Positions 16,890 through 25,273 of a DNA stretch of 64,000 bases are shown piece after piece (positions within the stretch are counted from its first letter, which is position 1; every line of letters starts with the position of its first letter). Both the position numbers and the translations under genes were made by a program. The DNA lies in assembly GCA_002298145.1 (NCBI GenBank), contig DBMP01000006.1:308749-372748 (forward strand), written 5' to 3'. This stretch comes from Spartobacteria bacterium UBA695. GTDB taxonomy: Bacteria > Verrucomicrobiota > Verrucomicrobiia > Chthoniobacterales > Chthoniobacteraceae. The notes below the pieces were generated by a model. That model made no database searches and was not told the DNA's origin. It saw nothing but the letters and a program-made list of their open reading frames with translations.

Positions 16890-18245
16890 TTAGGAAAGCA
16901 AACGCGAAACCACGTCGCCATACAAGCAGAACCCGCTCGTTCTTTGGATGTCGACCTCGACCATCCGGCCAATGAGGTCTTCCCCGCCCTCGAAGAGCAC
17001 GATTTTATTGCTTCGCGTGCGCCCGGTGAGGCGGGCCGGGTTGTTTTTGCTGGGGCCTTCGCAGAGGACTTCGACGCGGTGGCCGACGTAGGTTTCGAGC
17101 TGTTCGCGGATGATGGCGTTGGTCAGCTCCAGGAGGTCCTGGTTGCGGGCTTCGAGCGTGGCGTCATCGAGCTGGCCCTCCATGGCGGCGGCAGGGGTAT
17201 CCTTGCGGCGGGAGTAGCGGAAAATAAAGGCGTTATCGAACCGGACGCGACGGCAGACTTCGCGCGTGGCCTGGAAGTCCTCCTCCGTTTCGCCAGGGAA
17301 GCCGACGATGATGTCGGTCGTAATGGCCATGCCGGGCCGCGCGGCGCGGATCTTTTCGGCCAGGGCGACGAAGGCCTCGGCGGTGTAGCCCCGGTGCATG
17401 GTTTTGAGAATGCGGTCGGAGCCGGATTGCAGCGGAAGGTGCACATGCTCGGCCAGCTTCGGGAGCCGGGAGAAGGCTTCGATCAAGTCGGCCTTGTAGC
17501 CGATCGGGTGCGGCGAGGTAAAGCGCAGCCGCTCCAGGCCGGGGACGCCGTGGACGGCCTCCAAAAGCTGCACGAAGGGCGATTTGCCCTCCACTTTGGG
17601 GAATTCGCTCCGCCCGTAGAGGTTCACGATCTGCCCCAGGAGGGTGACTTCCCGAACGCCGCGCGCGACGAGCCCCTCTACCTCCCGCACGATCTCGGGG
17701 ATGGCCCGGCTCCGCTCCGATCCGCGCGTCTGGGGCACGATGCAGAAGGTGCAGCGCATGTTGCAGCCCTGCATGACGGAGACAAAGGCGCTCGATTGCC
17801 GGGGGCGCAGCGAGTGGTCGCGGATCTCCTCCTGCGAACCGGGCTCGGGCTCGACATCGACGATGGAAAAGCGGGCGTCGTCCATCGAGGGCTGTGCCTT
17901 GCGGGCGAGGAGCTCCTCGACGTAATCGGCCACGCGGTGAAATTTCTGCGTTCCCACGACCAAGTCGGCCTTGGCGGTGAGCTCGGAGCCGCGGCTCTGT
18001 GCCATGCAGCCCAGGAAGCCGAGGACTTTCCCCTTCCCTTTGTGGTGATGGGCCAGGAGGCGCATTTTGCCCAGCGCCTTCTGCTCGGCCATGTCGCGCA
18101 CGCTGCATGTGTTAAGCAGGATGACGTCGGCCTCCTTTTCGCTCGTGGTCAGCTCATGGCCGCGCGCGATGAGCATTTGCGCGACCTGTTCGGAGTCGCG
18201 CTCGTTCATCTGGCACCCGTAGGTCTTGATCAGGACTTTGGCCAT
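16890..18245 (-). CDS. miaB: tRNA-2-methylthio-N6-dimethylallyladenosine synthase MiaB
   Basis: 451 residues from the ATG at 18245, which gives the canonical opening MAKVLIKTYGCQMNERDSEQ; a longer frame is spurious. MiaB adds a methylthio group to i6A at position 37 of tRNAs reading UNN codons. The N-terminal cluster ligands are Cys11, Cys47 and Cys80. The radical-SAM triad is Cys161, Cys165 and Cys168 in MQGCNMRCTFCIVP, and a C-terminal TRAM domain ends the protein. It follows dxs by 28 bases. The pairing makes sense because Dxs feeds the isoprenoid pathway that supplies the dimethylallyl group MiaB's substrate carries. Confidence 0.97.
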   Translation of the reverse strand: MAKVLIKTYGCQMNERDSEQVAQMLIARGHELTTSEKEADVILLNTCSVRDMAEQKALGKMRLLAHHHKGKGKVLGFLGCMAQSRGSELTAKADLVVGTQKFHRVADYVEELLARKAQPSMDDARFSIVDVEPEPGSQEEIRDHSLRPRQSSAFVSVMQGCNMRCTFCIVPQTRGSERSRAIPEIVREVEGLVARGVREVTLLGQIVNLYGRSEFPKVEGKSPFVQLLEAVHGVPGLERLRFTSPHPIGYKADLIEAFSRLPKLAEHVHLPLQSGSDRILKTMHRGYTAEAFVALAEKIRAARPGMAITTDIIVGFPGETEEDFQATREVCRRVRFDNAFIFRYSRRKDTPAAAMEGQLDDATLEARNQDLLELTNAIIREQLETYVGHRVEVLCEGPSKNNPARLTGRTRSNKIVLFEGGEDLIGRMVEVDIQRTSGFCLYGDVVSRLLS

Positions 18246-18273
18246 GCGCTTGAAAGATGGGCCCGGACCGGCG

Positions 18274-20166
18274 CTAGGGTTGTTGCAAGCTTTCGGAAAA
18301 ATGCGGGACGATTTTTTCGACAATCGCCTCGGGCGTGATCCCGTGCTTCTTGCGTAATACCGAGACGCTACCGTGCTCGATGAAGGCGTCGGGCCAGCCA
18401 ACGCGCACCACCGCGGCGGGGCTCAGCCCGGCGTCGGCGAGGTGCTCCAGCACAGCGCTGCCGAAGCCGTTGGTGAGCACATGGTCCTCCACGGTGCAAA
18501 GGACGCGCACGTTGCGGGCGTATTGCTCGATAAGATCCGTGTCGAGCGGCTTGATCCAGCGCGGGTTGATGACCGCGGCGGAGATTCCCCGCTCTTCAAG
18601 CTGGCAGGCGGCTGCCAGGGCGAGCTCCAGCATGTTGCCCAAGCCCAGGATCGCGACGTCGGTGCCTTCGCGGACGACCTCGGCCTTGCCGATTTCCAGC
18701 AGCCGGGGCGTTTCCTTTGGCGTGACGCCCGTGCCGGTGCCGCGCGGGTAGCGGATGGCGGAGGGGCCGTCGTGGTGCAGGATGGTCCAGAGCATGTCCA
18801 CGAATTCGTCCTCGTCCTTGGGCTGCATGTGGATGAGGCCCGGGATGGAACGCAGGAAGCTGATGTCAAAGAGGCCGTGGTGCGTAGGGCCGTCGTCGCC
18901 GCTCAAGCCCGCGCGGTCCATGCAGAGGGCCACGTTGAGATGCTGCAAGGCGATGTCGTGCACGATCATGTCGTAGGCACGCTGCATGAAGGTCGAGTAG
19001 ATGGCCACGAAAGGCCGGAAGCCCTGGATGGCCAGGCCGCTGGCGAAGATCGCGGCGTGCTCTTCGGCGATGCCGACGTCGTAGTAGCGGTCGGGGTGCT
19101 CGTTGGCGAAGTGGACCAGGCCCGTGCCGGTCGGCATCGCGCCGGTGATGGCGCAGATGGCGGGATTGTCGTTGGCGAACTTGGCGAGCGTTTTGCCGAA
19201 AATCTCGGAATACGTCGGCGTGGCCGAGGGAACGGTCTCACCGGTGTCGTGGTTGAACCGGCCCAGGCCGTGGAATTTGTCGGGCCGCTTCATCGCGGGT
19301 TCGTAGCCCCGCCCTTTTTGCGTCAGGACGTGCAGCAGGACGGGGGAGTTCTGCGTTTTAAGGAACTCGAAGGCGCGAATCAGGCGCGGCAGGTCGTGGC
19401 CGTCGATAGGGCCGTAGTAGCGCAGGCCCAGTTCCTCGAAAATGACGTTCTGGAGGACGAGGCCCTTGATGCCTTCCTCGACCTTTTTGCCCAGGTTGCG
19501 GGCCATCTGGCCACCGATGCGCTCGACGATTTGCGCCGTCTTTTCGTGCAGGCGGAAGTAGAGCGGGTTGGTGGCGATTTTATTGAAGTAATCGGCGATG
19601 GCTCCGACGTTGCGGGCGATGCTCCACTCGTTGTCGTTCAAGACCACGATGAGCCGCTTGGTGGACCCGGCCACGTTGTTGAGCGCCTCGAAGCTGACGC
19701 CGCAGGTAAAGGCTCCGTCGCCCGCCACGCAGATGACCGATTCGTCCGAACCGCGCCGGTCGCGCCCCACGGCTAGGCCGAGGGCGGCGGAAAGCGCTGT
19801 GCCTGCGTGGCCCGCGCCGTAGCAGTCGTGCTCGCTTTCGGTCCGGAGCAGGAAGCCGTTGAGCCCTTCGTATTGCCGGATCGTATTGAGTTTGCCCGCG
19901 CGACCGGTGAGCATCTTGTGCACGTAGCCCTGGTGGCCGACGTCGAAGATGATCTTGTCCTTGGGCGTGTCAAAGACGCGATGCAGGGCGAGGGTCAACT
20001 CCACCACGCCTAGGTTCGGCCCGAGGTGGCCGCCAACGGAATGCGGATTCTCCTCGGAAAGCGTGTTGATGAGCGTTGCGCGAATTTCCTCCGCAAGTTC
20101 CGGAAGGACGCTCTCGGGAAGCGCCTTTAGGTCGGACGGATGTTTGATATTTTCCAGATACCCCAT
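18274..20166 (-). CDS. dxs: 1-deoxy-D-xylulose-5-phosphate synthase
   Basis: 630 residues from the ATG at 20166 (MGYLENIKHPSDLKAL), the expected length. Dxs joins pyruvate and glyceraldehyde 3-phosphate with thiamine diphosphate, the first and often rate-setting step of the MEP isoprenoid pathway. Visible marks are SVGGHLGPNLG, the thiamine-diphosphate motif region CVAGDGAFTCGVSFEALNN to LNDNEWSIA, and the transketolase-like C-terminal half with EEHAAIFASGLA and YPRGTG. The start lies one base beyond the xseB stop, so translation is probably coupled. An xseB-dxs neighbourhood is also known in proteobacteria. A sigma-54 promoter heads the whole run. Confidence 0.97.
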   Translation of the reverse strand: MGYLENIKHPSDLKALPESVLPELAEEIRATLINTLSEENPHSVGGHLGPNLGVVELTLALHRVFDTPKDKIIFDVGHQGYVHKMLTGRAGKLNTIRQYEGLNGFLLRTESEHDCYGAGHAGTALSAALGLAVGRDRRGSDESVICVAGDGAFTCGVSFEALNNVAGSTKRLIVVLNDNEWSIARNVGAIADYFNKIATNPLYFRLHEKTAQIVERIGGQMARNLGKKVEEGIKGLVLQNVIFEELGLRYYGPIDGHDLPRLIRAFEFLKTQNSPVLLHVLTQKGRGYEPAMKRPDKFHGLGRFNHDTGETVPSATPTYSEIFGKTLAKFANDNPAICAITGAMPTGTGLVHFANEHPDRYYDVGIAEEHAAIFASGLAIQGFRPFVAIYSTFMQRAYDMIVHDIALQHLNVALCMDRAGLSGDDGPTHHGLFDISFLRSIPGLIHMQPKDEDEFVDMLWTILHHDGPSAIRYPRGTGTGVTPKETPRLLEIGKAEVVREGTDVAILGLGNMLELALAAACQLEERGISAAVINPRWIKPLDTDLIEQYARNVRVLCTVEDHVLTNGFGSAVLEHLADAGLSPAAVVRVGWPDAFIEHGSVSVLRKKHGITPEAIVEKIVPHFSESLQQP

Positions 20167-20167
20167 G

Positions 20168-20470
20168 CTAAAACAGGCTGATTTCGTCCTCGGTTGACGG
20201 CTTTGCGGCCTTGGCGGGACGGTTTGAAGGAGCGGGCGTCGGCGCGTTGGGATCAAACGGCGCAACTTCCGGTTTTCCGGCGGCGTTGCGGGTTACAATC
20301 TCAATGCGTTTTTCGGCGGCGGCAAGTTTCTCGCTGCAAAATTGCACCAGGCGGGTCCCCTCTTCGTAACGGTCGAGCATTTCTTCCAGCGGCAATTGAC
20401 CGCTTTCCATCGCTTCGACCAGCGATTCCAGCCGTTCAACGGCTTGTTCAAAGGTTTGGTTTTTTCCCAT
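20168..20470 (-). CDS. xseB: Exodeoxyribonuclease VII small subunit
   Basis: About 100 residues from the ATG at 20470; a TTG four codons upstream is possible. The core is the standard XseB three-helix unit (TFEQAVERLESLVEAMESG, LPLEEMLDRYEEGTRLVQFC, KLAAAEKRIEI). XseB binds XseA to degrade single-stranded DNA in both directions. A proline/alanine-rich tail ending in STEDEISLF extends beyond the usual 70-80 residues. xseA is not in the window. The gene sits between a membrane glycosyltransferase and dxs with gaps of 21 bases and one base. Confidence 0.93.
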   Translation of the reverse strand: MGKNQTFEQAVERLESLVEAMESGQLPLEEMLDRYEEGTRLVQFCSEKLAAAEKRIEIVTRNAAGKPEVAPFDPNAPTPAPSNRPAKAAKPSTEDEISLF

Positions 20471-20491
20471 GATGACTGACAAAAAAAAGAG

Positions 20492-22288
20492 CTATTCGGA
20501 GCGATCGGTCCACCGGTCGTGGTCGCTGTAGAAGATACACTGTTGATCGATGGGCAGAGCCGTCACGGCGCGCATCGGAAAGTCTTTGATGTTAACGCTG
20601 CGCAATACAAACGGGGCCCATTGTTTAAAATCGCCTTTCACGATGTCGGAGATGAGCCCTTTGTTGCCGCTAATGGGGGTAAGGTGAATGCCCGCAACGT
20701 GCCCACCGAGTTTGCGGTAGTCGTTGATCTCCAGAAACTCCTGGATGGAGGCTGGCAGCCAGAGGCTCTTGCGGTCGGCGTACCACGCAACGGCCCAGGG
20801 CATGTCGGAGACGATGATTTCGCTCGGCTGCGTCCATTCGCGCAAAATACCGATCCCGGGCGGGAAATACGGCGGCCACTGAACGGCGGCCCGGGTTCGC
20901 ATGGTCAGCGTGTTAAGCATCGGGAAGGAGCAGAGCACGAAGACCAGGACGTAAAAGGCGTACCGAAGGATGGCGACGGAGATCTCCAGACGCATCCAGA
21001 GCACCAGCAGAAACGCCATGCCAAACGAGCTGAAAAGCGGAATGAACAGGACGTTCAAATCATTTGCCGAAAGCCCGCTGCCAGCATCCTCCTCGGCGAG
21101 GTTAAAGAGGGCCATGCCGATGACTGAGAAAACCCATATGGACAAGAGGCCCCAGCGGAATCCCCGGGGCGTCGGATGCTTGAAGTTATGCAGCAGCCCA
21201 AGGAAAAAGGCGGGCGCCACTAAAACACCCCCCAGCGAGCTGAAAAGGTTAGAAAACTGCCCAACGATGCCCGATTGGAGTTTTTGCCGGAAAATCGTCG
21301 GAGACAACCCCGGGAATTCGTAGTCGCCCGAACGCATGATGGCGTTCTCGGTGCCGCGCACTTGTTCCACCAGAGTGAAAATAGCCACCCCAAACGGGTT
21401 GCCGCAGGCCCTGGTGGTGCGCCAAAGCCACGGCAGCATCATGATCGCAAACACGCCCAGCATCAAAATGAGGGTCTTCCGCCAGCCGGAAATATACATG
21501 GCGCAAAAGAGCGCCGTTCCCAGGAATACCCAGAAACCGATCCCATGGCAAAGGGTCAGAAAGCCCAAAAAGACCGTTGTGGCCAACAGCCAAAGAAACG
21601 GCCACCTCTGGGTATCGTTGTGAAATTCGATGGCCCTCACCAGCGTGTACATGGCCGTGCTAAAAAAGAAGAGCATCTGCATCTGCGGCAAACCGCTCTG
21701 GGCCCATTTCCAGAGCAGCGAGCAGCCGAACATAAACACCACGGTCCAAAGGGCGATGTGGTTGTCAAAAAGCCGCCGCGCGGTGAAGTAATTGACGATG
21801 ATGGAAAGGAGCAGGAAGAGCGTGGCGACGCCCGAGATGACGCGGTCGCCCGCGTAAATATAATCCCGCGGCGAAACGGCCCAGCGATCCTTGTGGGAGA
21901 GCCGAAAGGGAATGAACGAATCGGGCCACTTGTCCAGCGCCAGGTAGAACGGGGCAACCGTCAGGGGCCAGAGCGGAGCCTGGAAGGTATCGGGCACGGT
22001 GCCTCCTGGAATCACGCCCCGGTTGGTCCGAAACTGGGCGATGGCCAGCGGGCGAATCATCTTGGTGGTGAAGCCGTTCCCTCGCGCGACTTCGCGGGCG
22101 ACCTCCGCCGCCTCCATGGCCTTCGGGTGTTGGAGCCCCCGGTAGAAGCCCCAGTACCACGGGTCCAGAACAAAGCCGACAAACGCCATGATGGCGATCG
22201 AGATGAAAACGCCGAGCGTGATCCACTTCTTCCACCGCCCCTCCTCCAATTGGTAGACGAGGTCCTGTACTTGTTGATCAGAAGGCAT
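20492..22288 (-). CDS. Polytopic membrane protein, probable GT-C (PMT/ArnT-like) glycosyltransferase
   Basis: 598 residues. A cytoplasmic N-terminus is followed by a membrane segment near 25-42, then a large first loop containing HPKAMEAAEVAREVARGNGFTTK. That loop has the position and flavour of the acidic-residue loop of GT-C enzymes, which use lipid-phosphate sugars. About ten further membrane segments and a periplasmic C-terminal domain (about 470-598, with WAVAWYADRKSLWLP) follow. The sugar and target are unknown. It starts two bases after the stop of the NtrC-type regulator, so the regulator and transferase are surely cotranscribed. The C-terminal soluble part looks like that of other PVC dolichyl-phosphate-mannose-transferase-like proteins. 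Confidence 0.72.
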   Translation of the reverse strand: MPSDQQVQDLVYQLEEGRWKKWITLGVFISIAIMAFVGFVLDPWYWGFYRGLQHPKAMEAAEVAREVARGNGFTTKMIRPLAIAQFRTNRGVIPGGTVPDTFQAPLWPLTVAPFYLALDKWPDSFIPFRLSHKDRWAVSPRDYIYAGDRVISGVATLFLLLSIIVNYFTARRLFDNHIALWTVVFMFGCSLLWKWAQSGLPQMQMLFFFSTAMYTLVRAIEFHNDTQRWPFLWLLATTVFLGFLTLCHGIGFWVFLGTALFCAMYISGWRKTLILMLGVFAIMMLPWLWRTTRACGNPFGVAIFTLVEQVRGTENAIMRSGDYEFPGLSPTIFRQKLQSGIVGQFSNLFSSLGGVLVAPAFFLGLLHNFKHPTPRGFRWGLLSIWVFSVIGMALFNLAEEDAGSGLSANDLNVLFIPLFSSFGMAFLLVLWMRLEISVAILRYAFYVLVFVLCSFPMLNTLTMRTRAAVQWPPYFPPGIGILREWTQPSEIIVSDMPWAVAWYADRKSLWLPASIQEFLEINDYRKLGGHVAGIHLTPISGNKGLISDIVKGDFKQWAPFVLRSVNIKDFPMRAVTALPIDQQCIFYSDHDRWTDRSE

Positions 22289-22290
22289 GG

Positions 22291-23658
22291 TTATGTCGTG
22301 GTATTGATTTCCTGCAAACGGCGGTGGAGCGTGCGGCGGCTGATTCCAAGCCTCTTTGCCGCCTCCGTGCGGTTGCCTTTGCTTTCATCCAAAGCCCTCA
22401 TGATGAGCCGATGTTCGGTTTCGTGTAAATTCAAATAGTTGCCGCCGCTCGGGAGGATCACCGGTTTCCCTGGAGCTGCGGATTTGGCCTGGCGAATGGT
22501 CATGGGAAAATCCCTCAGGCCGATCTTCGCGCCGGTGGCCATGACGACGCCGTGCTCCACTGATGTGCGCAGTTCGCGAACGTTGCCCGGCCAGTCGTAG
22601 GCGAGAATGGCATCCATGACCTCGGAGGTCAATTCCCGGAAGGGTTTCCCGTTTTCCTTGGCGAACTGTTTGAGGAAGGAGTTCACCAGGAGCGGGATGT
22701 CTTCCTTGCGCTCCCGCAGGGGAGGAAGGGTGATCTGGACGACGTTGAGGCGGTAGAAAAGGTCGTCACGGAATTTCCCTTCGGCGACCATTTTCTCCAG
22801 GTTCTTGTTGGTGGCCGCCACGAGGCGCACGTCGACTTTGATGGGCTGGTTGCCGCCCACCCGCTCAAAGGAACGGTCTTCACCCAAGACCCGCAGGACT
22901 TTGACCTGGAGGTTGGAGTCGATTTCGCCAATTTCATCAAGAAAAAGCGTGCCTCCGTTGGCGTGTTCGAAGCGACCGACGCGGCGCTCCATGGCTCCGG
23001 TGAACGCTCCCCGTTCGTGCCCGAAAAGTTCGCTCTCCAGAAGCTGCGGCGAGAGGGCGGCGCAATGGACGGCCACGAATTTCTGCTTGGGTCGGCCGCT
23101 AAGGTTGTGGATGGCCCGGGCGACGAGTTCCTTGCCGGTGCCGCTTTCGCCCAGGATGAGGACCGTGGCCCGCGAGGGGGCTACCTGGCGGATGACGTCG
23201 AAGACTTCGTTCATCGCCGCCGAGTTGCCGATGATGTTTTCCAGGCCAAAGCGCTGCTCGACCTGCTGGCGCAGTTCGGTGTTTTCCTGCTCGGCCTGGC
23301 GGCTGCGCAGGGCGCGCTGGATCAGGATCTCCAGGCGGTCGATGTTGAGCGGCTTGGTGATGAAATCGTAGGCGCCGTGTTTCATCGCCTCGACGGCGGT
23401 ATCGACCGAGCCGTAGGCGGTCATCATGATGCAAACGGGCGAATGCGGCAGGGCGAGGGCCTTGTCGATCAACTTCATGCCGTCCTCGCCGCCCAGACGC
23501 AGGTCGGTCACCATGACGTCGACCGGATCGGCTTCCAGGATGTTGAGCGCCTCCTGGATGTCGGCCGCCACATAAACGTCATAATTGTCTTCCAACGAAC
23601 TGCGCAACCCGTCCCGGGTGTGCTTTTCGTCATCAACAATGAGGAGTGTCGGGGTCAT
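22291..23658 (-). CDS. NtrC-family sigma-54-dependent response regulator
   Basis: 455 residues from the ATG at 23658. The receiver domain (1-115) has the acidic pair Asp9-Asp10, phospho-acceptor Asp52 and Lys102. The AAA+ domain (about 140-370) has Walker A GESGTGKE (170-177), the sigma-54 contact loop GAFTGA (217-222) and Walker B LFLDE. A Fis-type helix-turn-helix (EAAKRLGISRRTLHRRLQEI) ends the protein. It should therefore activate sigma-54 promoters when phosphorylated. No histidine kinase lies nearby, so it is an orphan. Its own gene follows a sigma-54 promoter at 23712-23726, pointing to autoregulation, and it heads a run containing xseB, dxs and miaB. Confidence 0.96.
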   Translation of the reverse strand: MTPTLLIVDDEKHTRDGLRSSLEDNYDVYVAADIQEALNILEADPVDVMVTDLRLGGEDGMKLIDKALALPHSPVCIMMTAYGSVDTAVEAMKHGAYDFITKPLNIDRLEILIQRALRSRQAEQENTELRQQVEQRFGLENIIGNSAAMNEVFDVIRQVAPSRATVLILGESGTGKELVARAIHNLSGRPKQKFVAVHCAALSPQLLESELFGHERGAFTGAMERRVGRFEHANGGTLFLDEIGEIDSNLQVKVLRVLGEDRSFERVGGNQPIKVDVRLVAATNKNLEKMVAEGKFRDDLFYRLNVVQITLPPLRERKEDIPLLVNSFLKQFAKENGKPFRELTSEVMDAILAYDWPGNVRELRTSVEHGVVMATGAKIGLRDFPMTIRQAKSAAPGKPVILPSGGNYLNLHETEHRLIMRALDESKGNRTEAAKRLGISRRTLHRRLQEINTTT

Positions 23659-23711
23659 GGAGGCGAGTCCCAAAGGTAGCTGCCTGCGCTAATGGCTGCA
23701 ACCTCGAAGGA

Positions 23712-23726
23712 GCAAAATTCGAGCCA
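23712..23726 (-). promoter_or_regulatory. Sigma-54 (-24/-12) promoter
   Basis: On the minus strand the sequence is TGGCTCG-AATT-TTGC followed by T. The sigma-54 consensus is TGGCACG-N4-TTGCW, so only the fifth base differs, and the GG-to-GC spacing is exact. It lies in the 93-base gap upstream of the NtrC-type regulator. It would start transcription near 23700 and give a leader of about 40 bases before the ATG at 23658. No upstream activator site was identified with confidence. Confidence 0.75.
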
Positions 23727-23751
23727 AATTGGCACGAGTTTGCCCCCTCTG

Positions 23752-25167
23752 TCAGGCCAGTAGGGCGTCGATGACGTCTTTTGCCGTGTAGGTCAACTGC
23801 CCCGGTTTCAGGAACCGCCGGATGTTGACGACGTCGTCGCCCGCCGTCAGGAGCGGGGCTTCGACTTTGTCCCCGGACAGGAGCTGGCCGTAACCGGCGG
23901 TGGCTACCAGGCCGTTGCAAACGCATTTGCGGCCTTCGAGCTCCGCTTCCTTGCCCCCTTTTCTTAAAAAGGCGGTGGCCGGTTCGGCAGAGCAACGGTA
24001 GCCGAGCGTGCCGTCGGCTTTCTGGTACGGATGCCGCAAATACCCCAGGTCGCATACGCGGCAACGGGTGTCGTAGACGGCCGGATCGGCGACGCTGCCC
24101 TTGAGTTGCAGGACTTTGAAGGGGAAGCCGGTCGGGGAAGCCAGGGGGTCGGTATGCACCTTGAGGGTGCCGCAGGCCGCTTCGCGCAGGACGGCTTCTT
24201 TAATTTCAGGCGTGATGCCGGACTCCTCGCAGAAAGCGAAGGCTGTGCCTACCTGGATGCCGGTGGCGCCGAGATCGAGGGCCTCCCGCAATTTGCCAGG
24301 AGCGCCGTAGGAGCCCGCCAGCCAGAAGGGCAGGCCGATGGCGGCGATTTTTTTGAGATCGGGCAGGTCGCGCTCGCCGTAGATCGGCTCGCCGTCGACG
24401 CTGAGCTGCATGACGCCGCGAGGCGGGGCGTTGTGGCCCCCGGCGGATTCGCCCTCGACGACGAAACCATCCACCTTGCCGGTCGATTTTTTAGAAAGTG
24501 TCAGAGCGAGGGTGGCCGAGGTGATGATGGCCAGGAAGTGCGGGCGCTTGAGTTCGGGAACTTTGCAGCCGCAGAATTTCTCGGGATCGAAGGTGGAGGC
24601 GAACTCTTTGTCCGGCGTGCTCCCCTCGACGTCGAGCTTGAGGCGGGCAGCCTGGCCTTTTGCGAACTGATCAAGCACCCCGGGAATGGCGCGCGGAATC
24701 CCCGCCCCCATCAAGATGAAATCGACTCCGGCGAGCATGGAACCAAAGATGCAGGCCAGTGTGGGCATCTGGATTTTCTCCAGGAAGTTGATCCCGACGG
24801 ACCCCGCATGCCCGGCCTTGGCCAGGAAGACCTCCACGAAATTTGCCAGCGTATGGAGCTCCAAGACGCTCTGGTGGGGGGTGGCCGTCATCAGCGGCAC
24901 GGGCTTGTAGGGCTGCCCTTTGGGGATGCCCCCTTCAACGAAATAGGTTTCCCAAACGCGCTTGGCGATTTCAGGGAACGGAAAATGATCCAGGGCGCGG
25001 CGAACATGTCCGTCGGGGTCACCCAATTGGAGCCGACGGGCAAGGACCACATCCAGCGCGGTGCCGGAGACCACTCCGAGTTGGCCCGCGATAGAAACGG
25101 CACGGGCAAGGACCCAGTTGGATACCCCTACGCCCATGCCCCCCTGTATAATTTTGGGATAAAACAT
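23752..25167 (-). CDS. Nitronate monooxygenase / FabK-like flavoprotein with cysteine-rich C-terminal part
   Basis: 471 residues. The N-terminus KIIQGGMGVGVSNWVLARAVS and the FMN-site segments VEGESAGGHNAPPRG, LAGSYGAPGKLREALDLGA and IQVGTAFAFCEESG place it in the nitronate monooxygenase/2-nitropropane dioxygenase TIM-barrel family. The family uses FMN to oxidise nitronates or, in relatives, to reduce enoyl groups. It is about 100-150 residues longer than the usual enzyme. The extra C-terminal part has CRVCDLGYLRHPY, YRCSAEPATAFL and GRKCVCNGL, a likely zinc-binding or thiol module. It stands alone between the sigma-54 promoter region and the autotransporter. The substrate cannot be told. Confidence 0.85.
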   Translation of the reverse strand: MFYPKIIQGGMGVGVSNWVLARAVSIAGQLGVVSGTALDVVLARRLQLGDPDGHVRRALDHFPFPEIAKRVWETYFVEGGIPKGQPYKPVPLMTATPHQSVLELHTLANFVEVFLAKAGHAGSVGINFLEKIQMPTLACIFGSMLAGVDFILMGAGIPRAIPGVLDQFAKGQAARLKLDVEGSTPDKEFASTFDPEKFCGCKVPELKRPHFLAIITSATLALTLSKKSTGKVDGFVVEGESAGGHNAPPRGVMQLSVDGEPIYGERDLPDLKKIAAIGLPFWLAGSYGAPGKLREALDLGATGIQVGTAFAFCEESGITPEIKEAVLREAACGTLKVHTDPLASPTGFPFKVLQLKGSVADPAVYDTRCRVCDLGYLRHPYQKADGTLGYRCSAEPATAFLRKGGKEAELEGRKCVCNGLVATAGYGQLLSGDKVEAPLLTAGDDVVNIRRFLKPGQLTYTAKDVIDALLA

Positions 25168-25206
25168 GTGTGAAAGAGCTCAGAGCCTGACATAACCGGG
25201 TAGAAA

Positions 25207-25243
25207 TGTCTCAGTTATTTTTCGGGAAAATCGCATTGAGACA
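25207..25243 (-). terminator. Nested hairpin after the autotransporter gene
   Basis: TGTCTCA (25207-25213) and TGAGACA (25237-25243) pair exactly. Inside them ATTTT and AAAAT pair around TCGGG. It starts about 30 bases past the autotransporter stop, before the nitronate monooxygenase start, in an AT-rich patch. It may terminate the autotransporter transcript. Confidence 0.45.
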
Positions 25244-25273
25244 AAATGGAGCAATTTCCAGAGAAAAACAGCC

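Noticed and set aside
16818..18338. A long plus-strand open frame opposite miaB
   Set aside because: It is antisense to miaB, whose cysteine and radical-SAM motifs are unmistakable. High GC content makes long empty frames common, and its translation has no domain.
18373..19776. A long plus-strand open frame opposite dxs
   Set aside because: Antisense to dxs with no recognisable domain; explained by GC-rich codon use on the other strand.
23730..23743. A second sigma-54-like sequence on the plus strand, TGGCACGAGTTTGC
   Set aside because: The spacing between GG and GC is one base short of the strict sigma-54 requirement and it points away from any gene start; it is probably chance next to the real minus-strand promoter.
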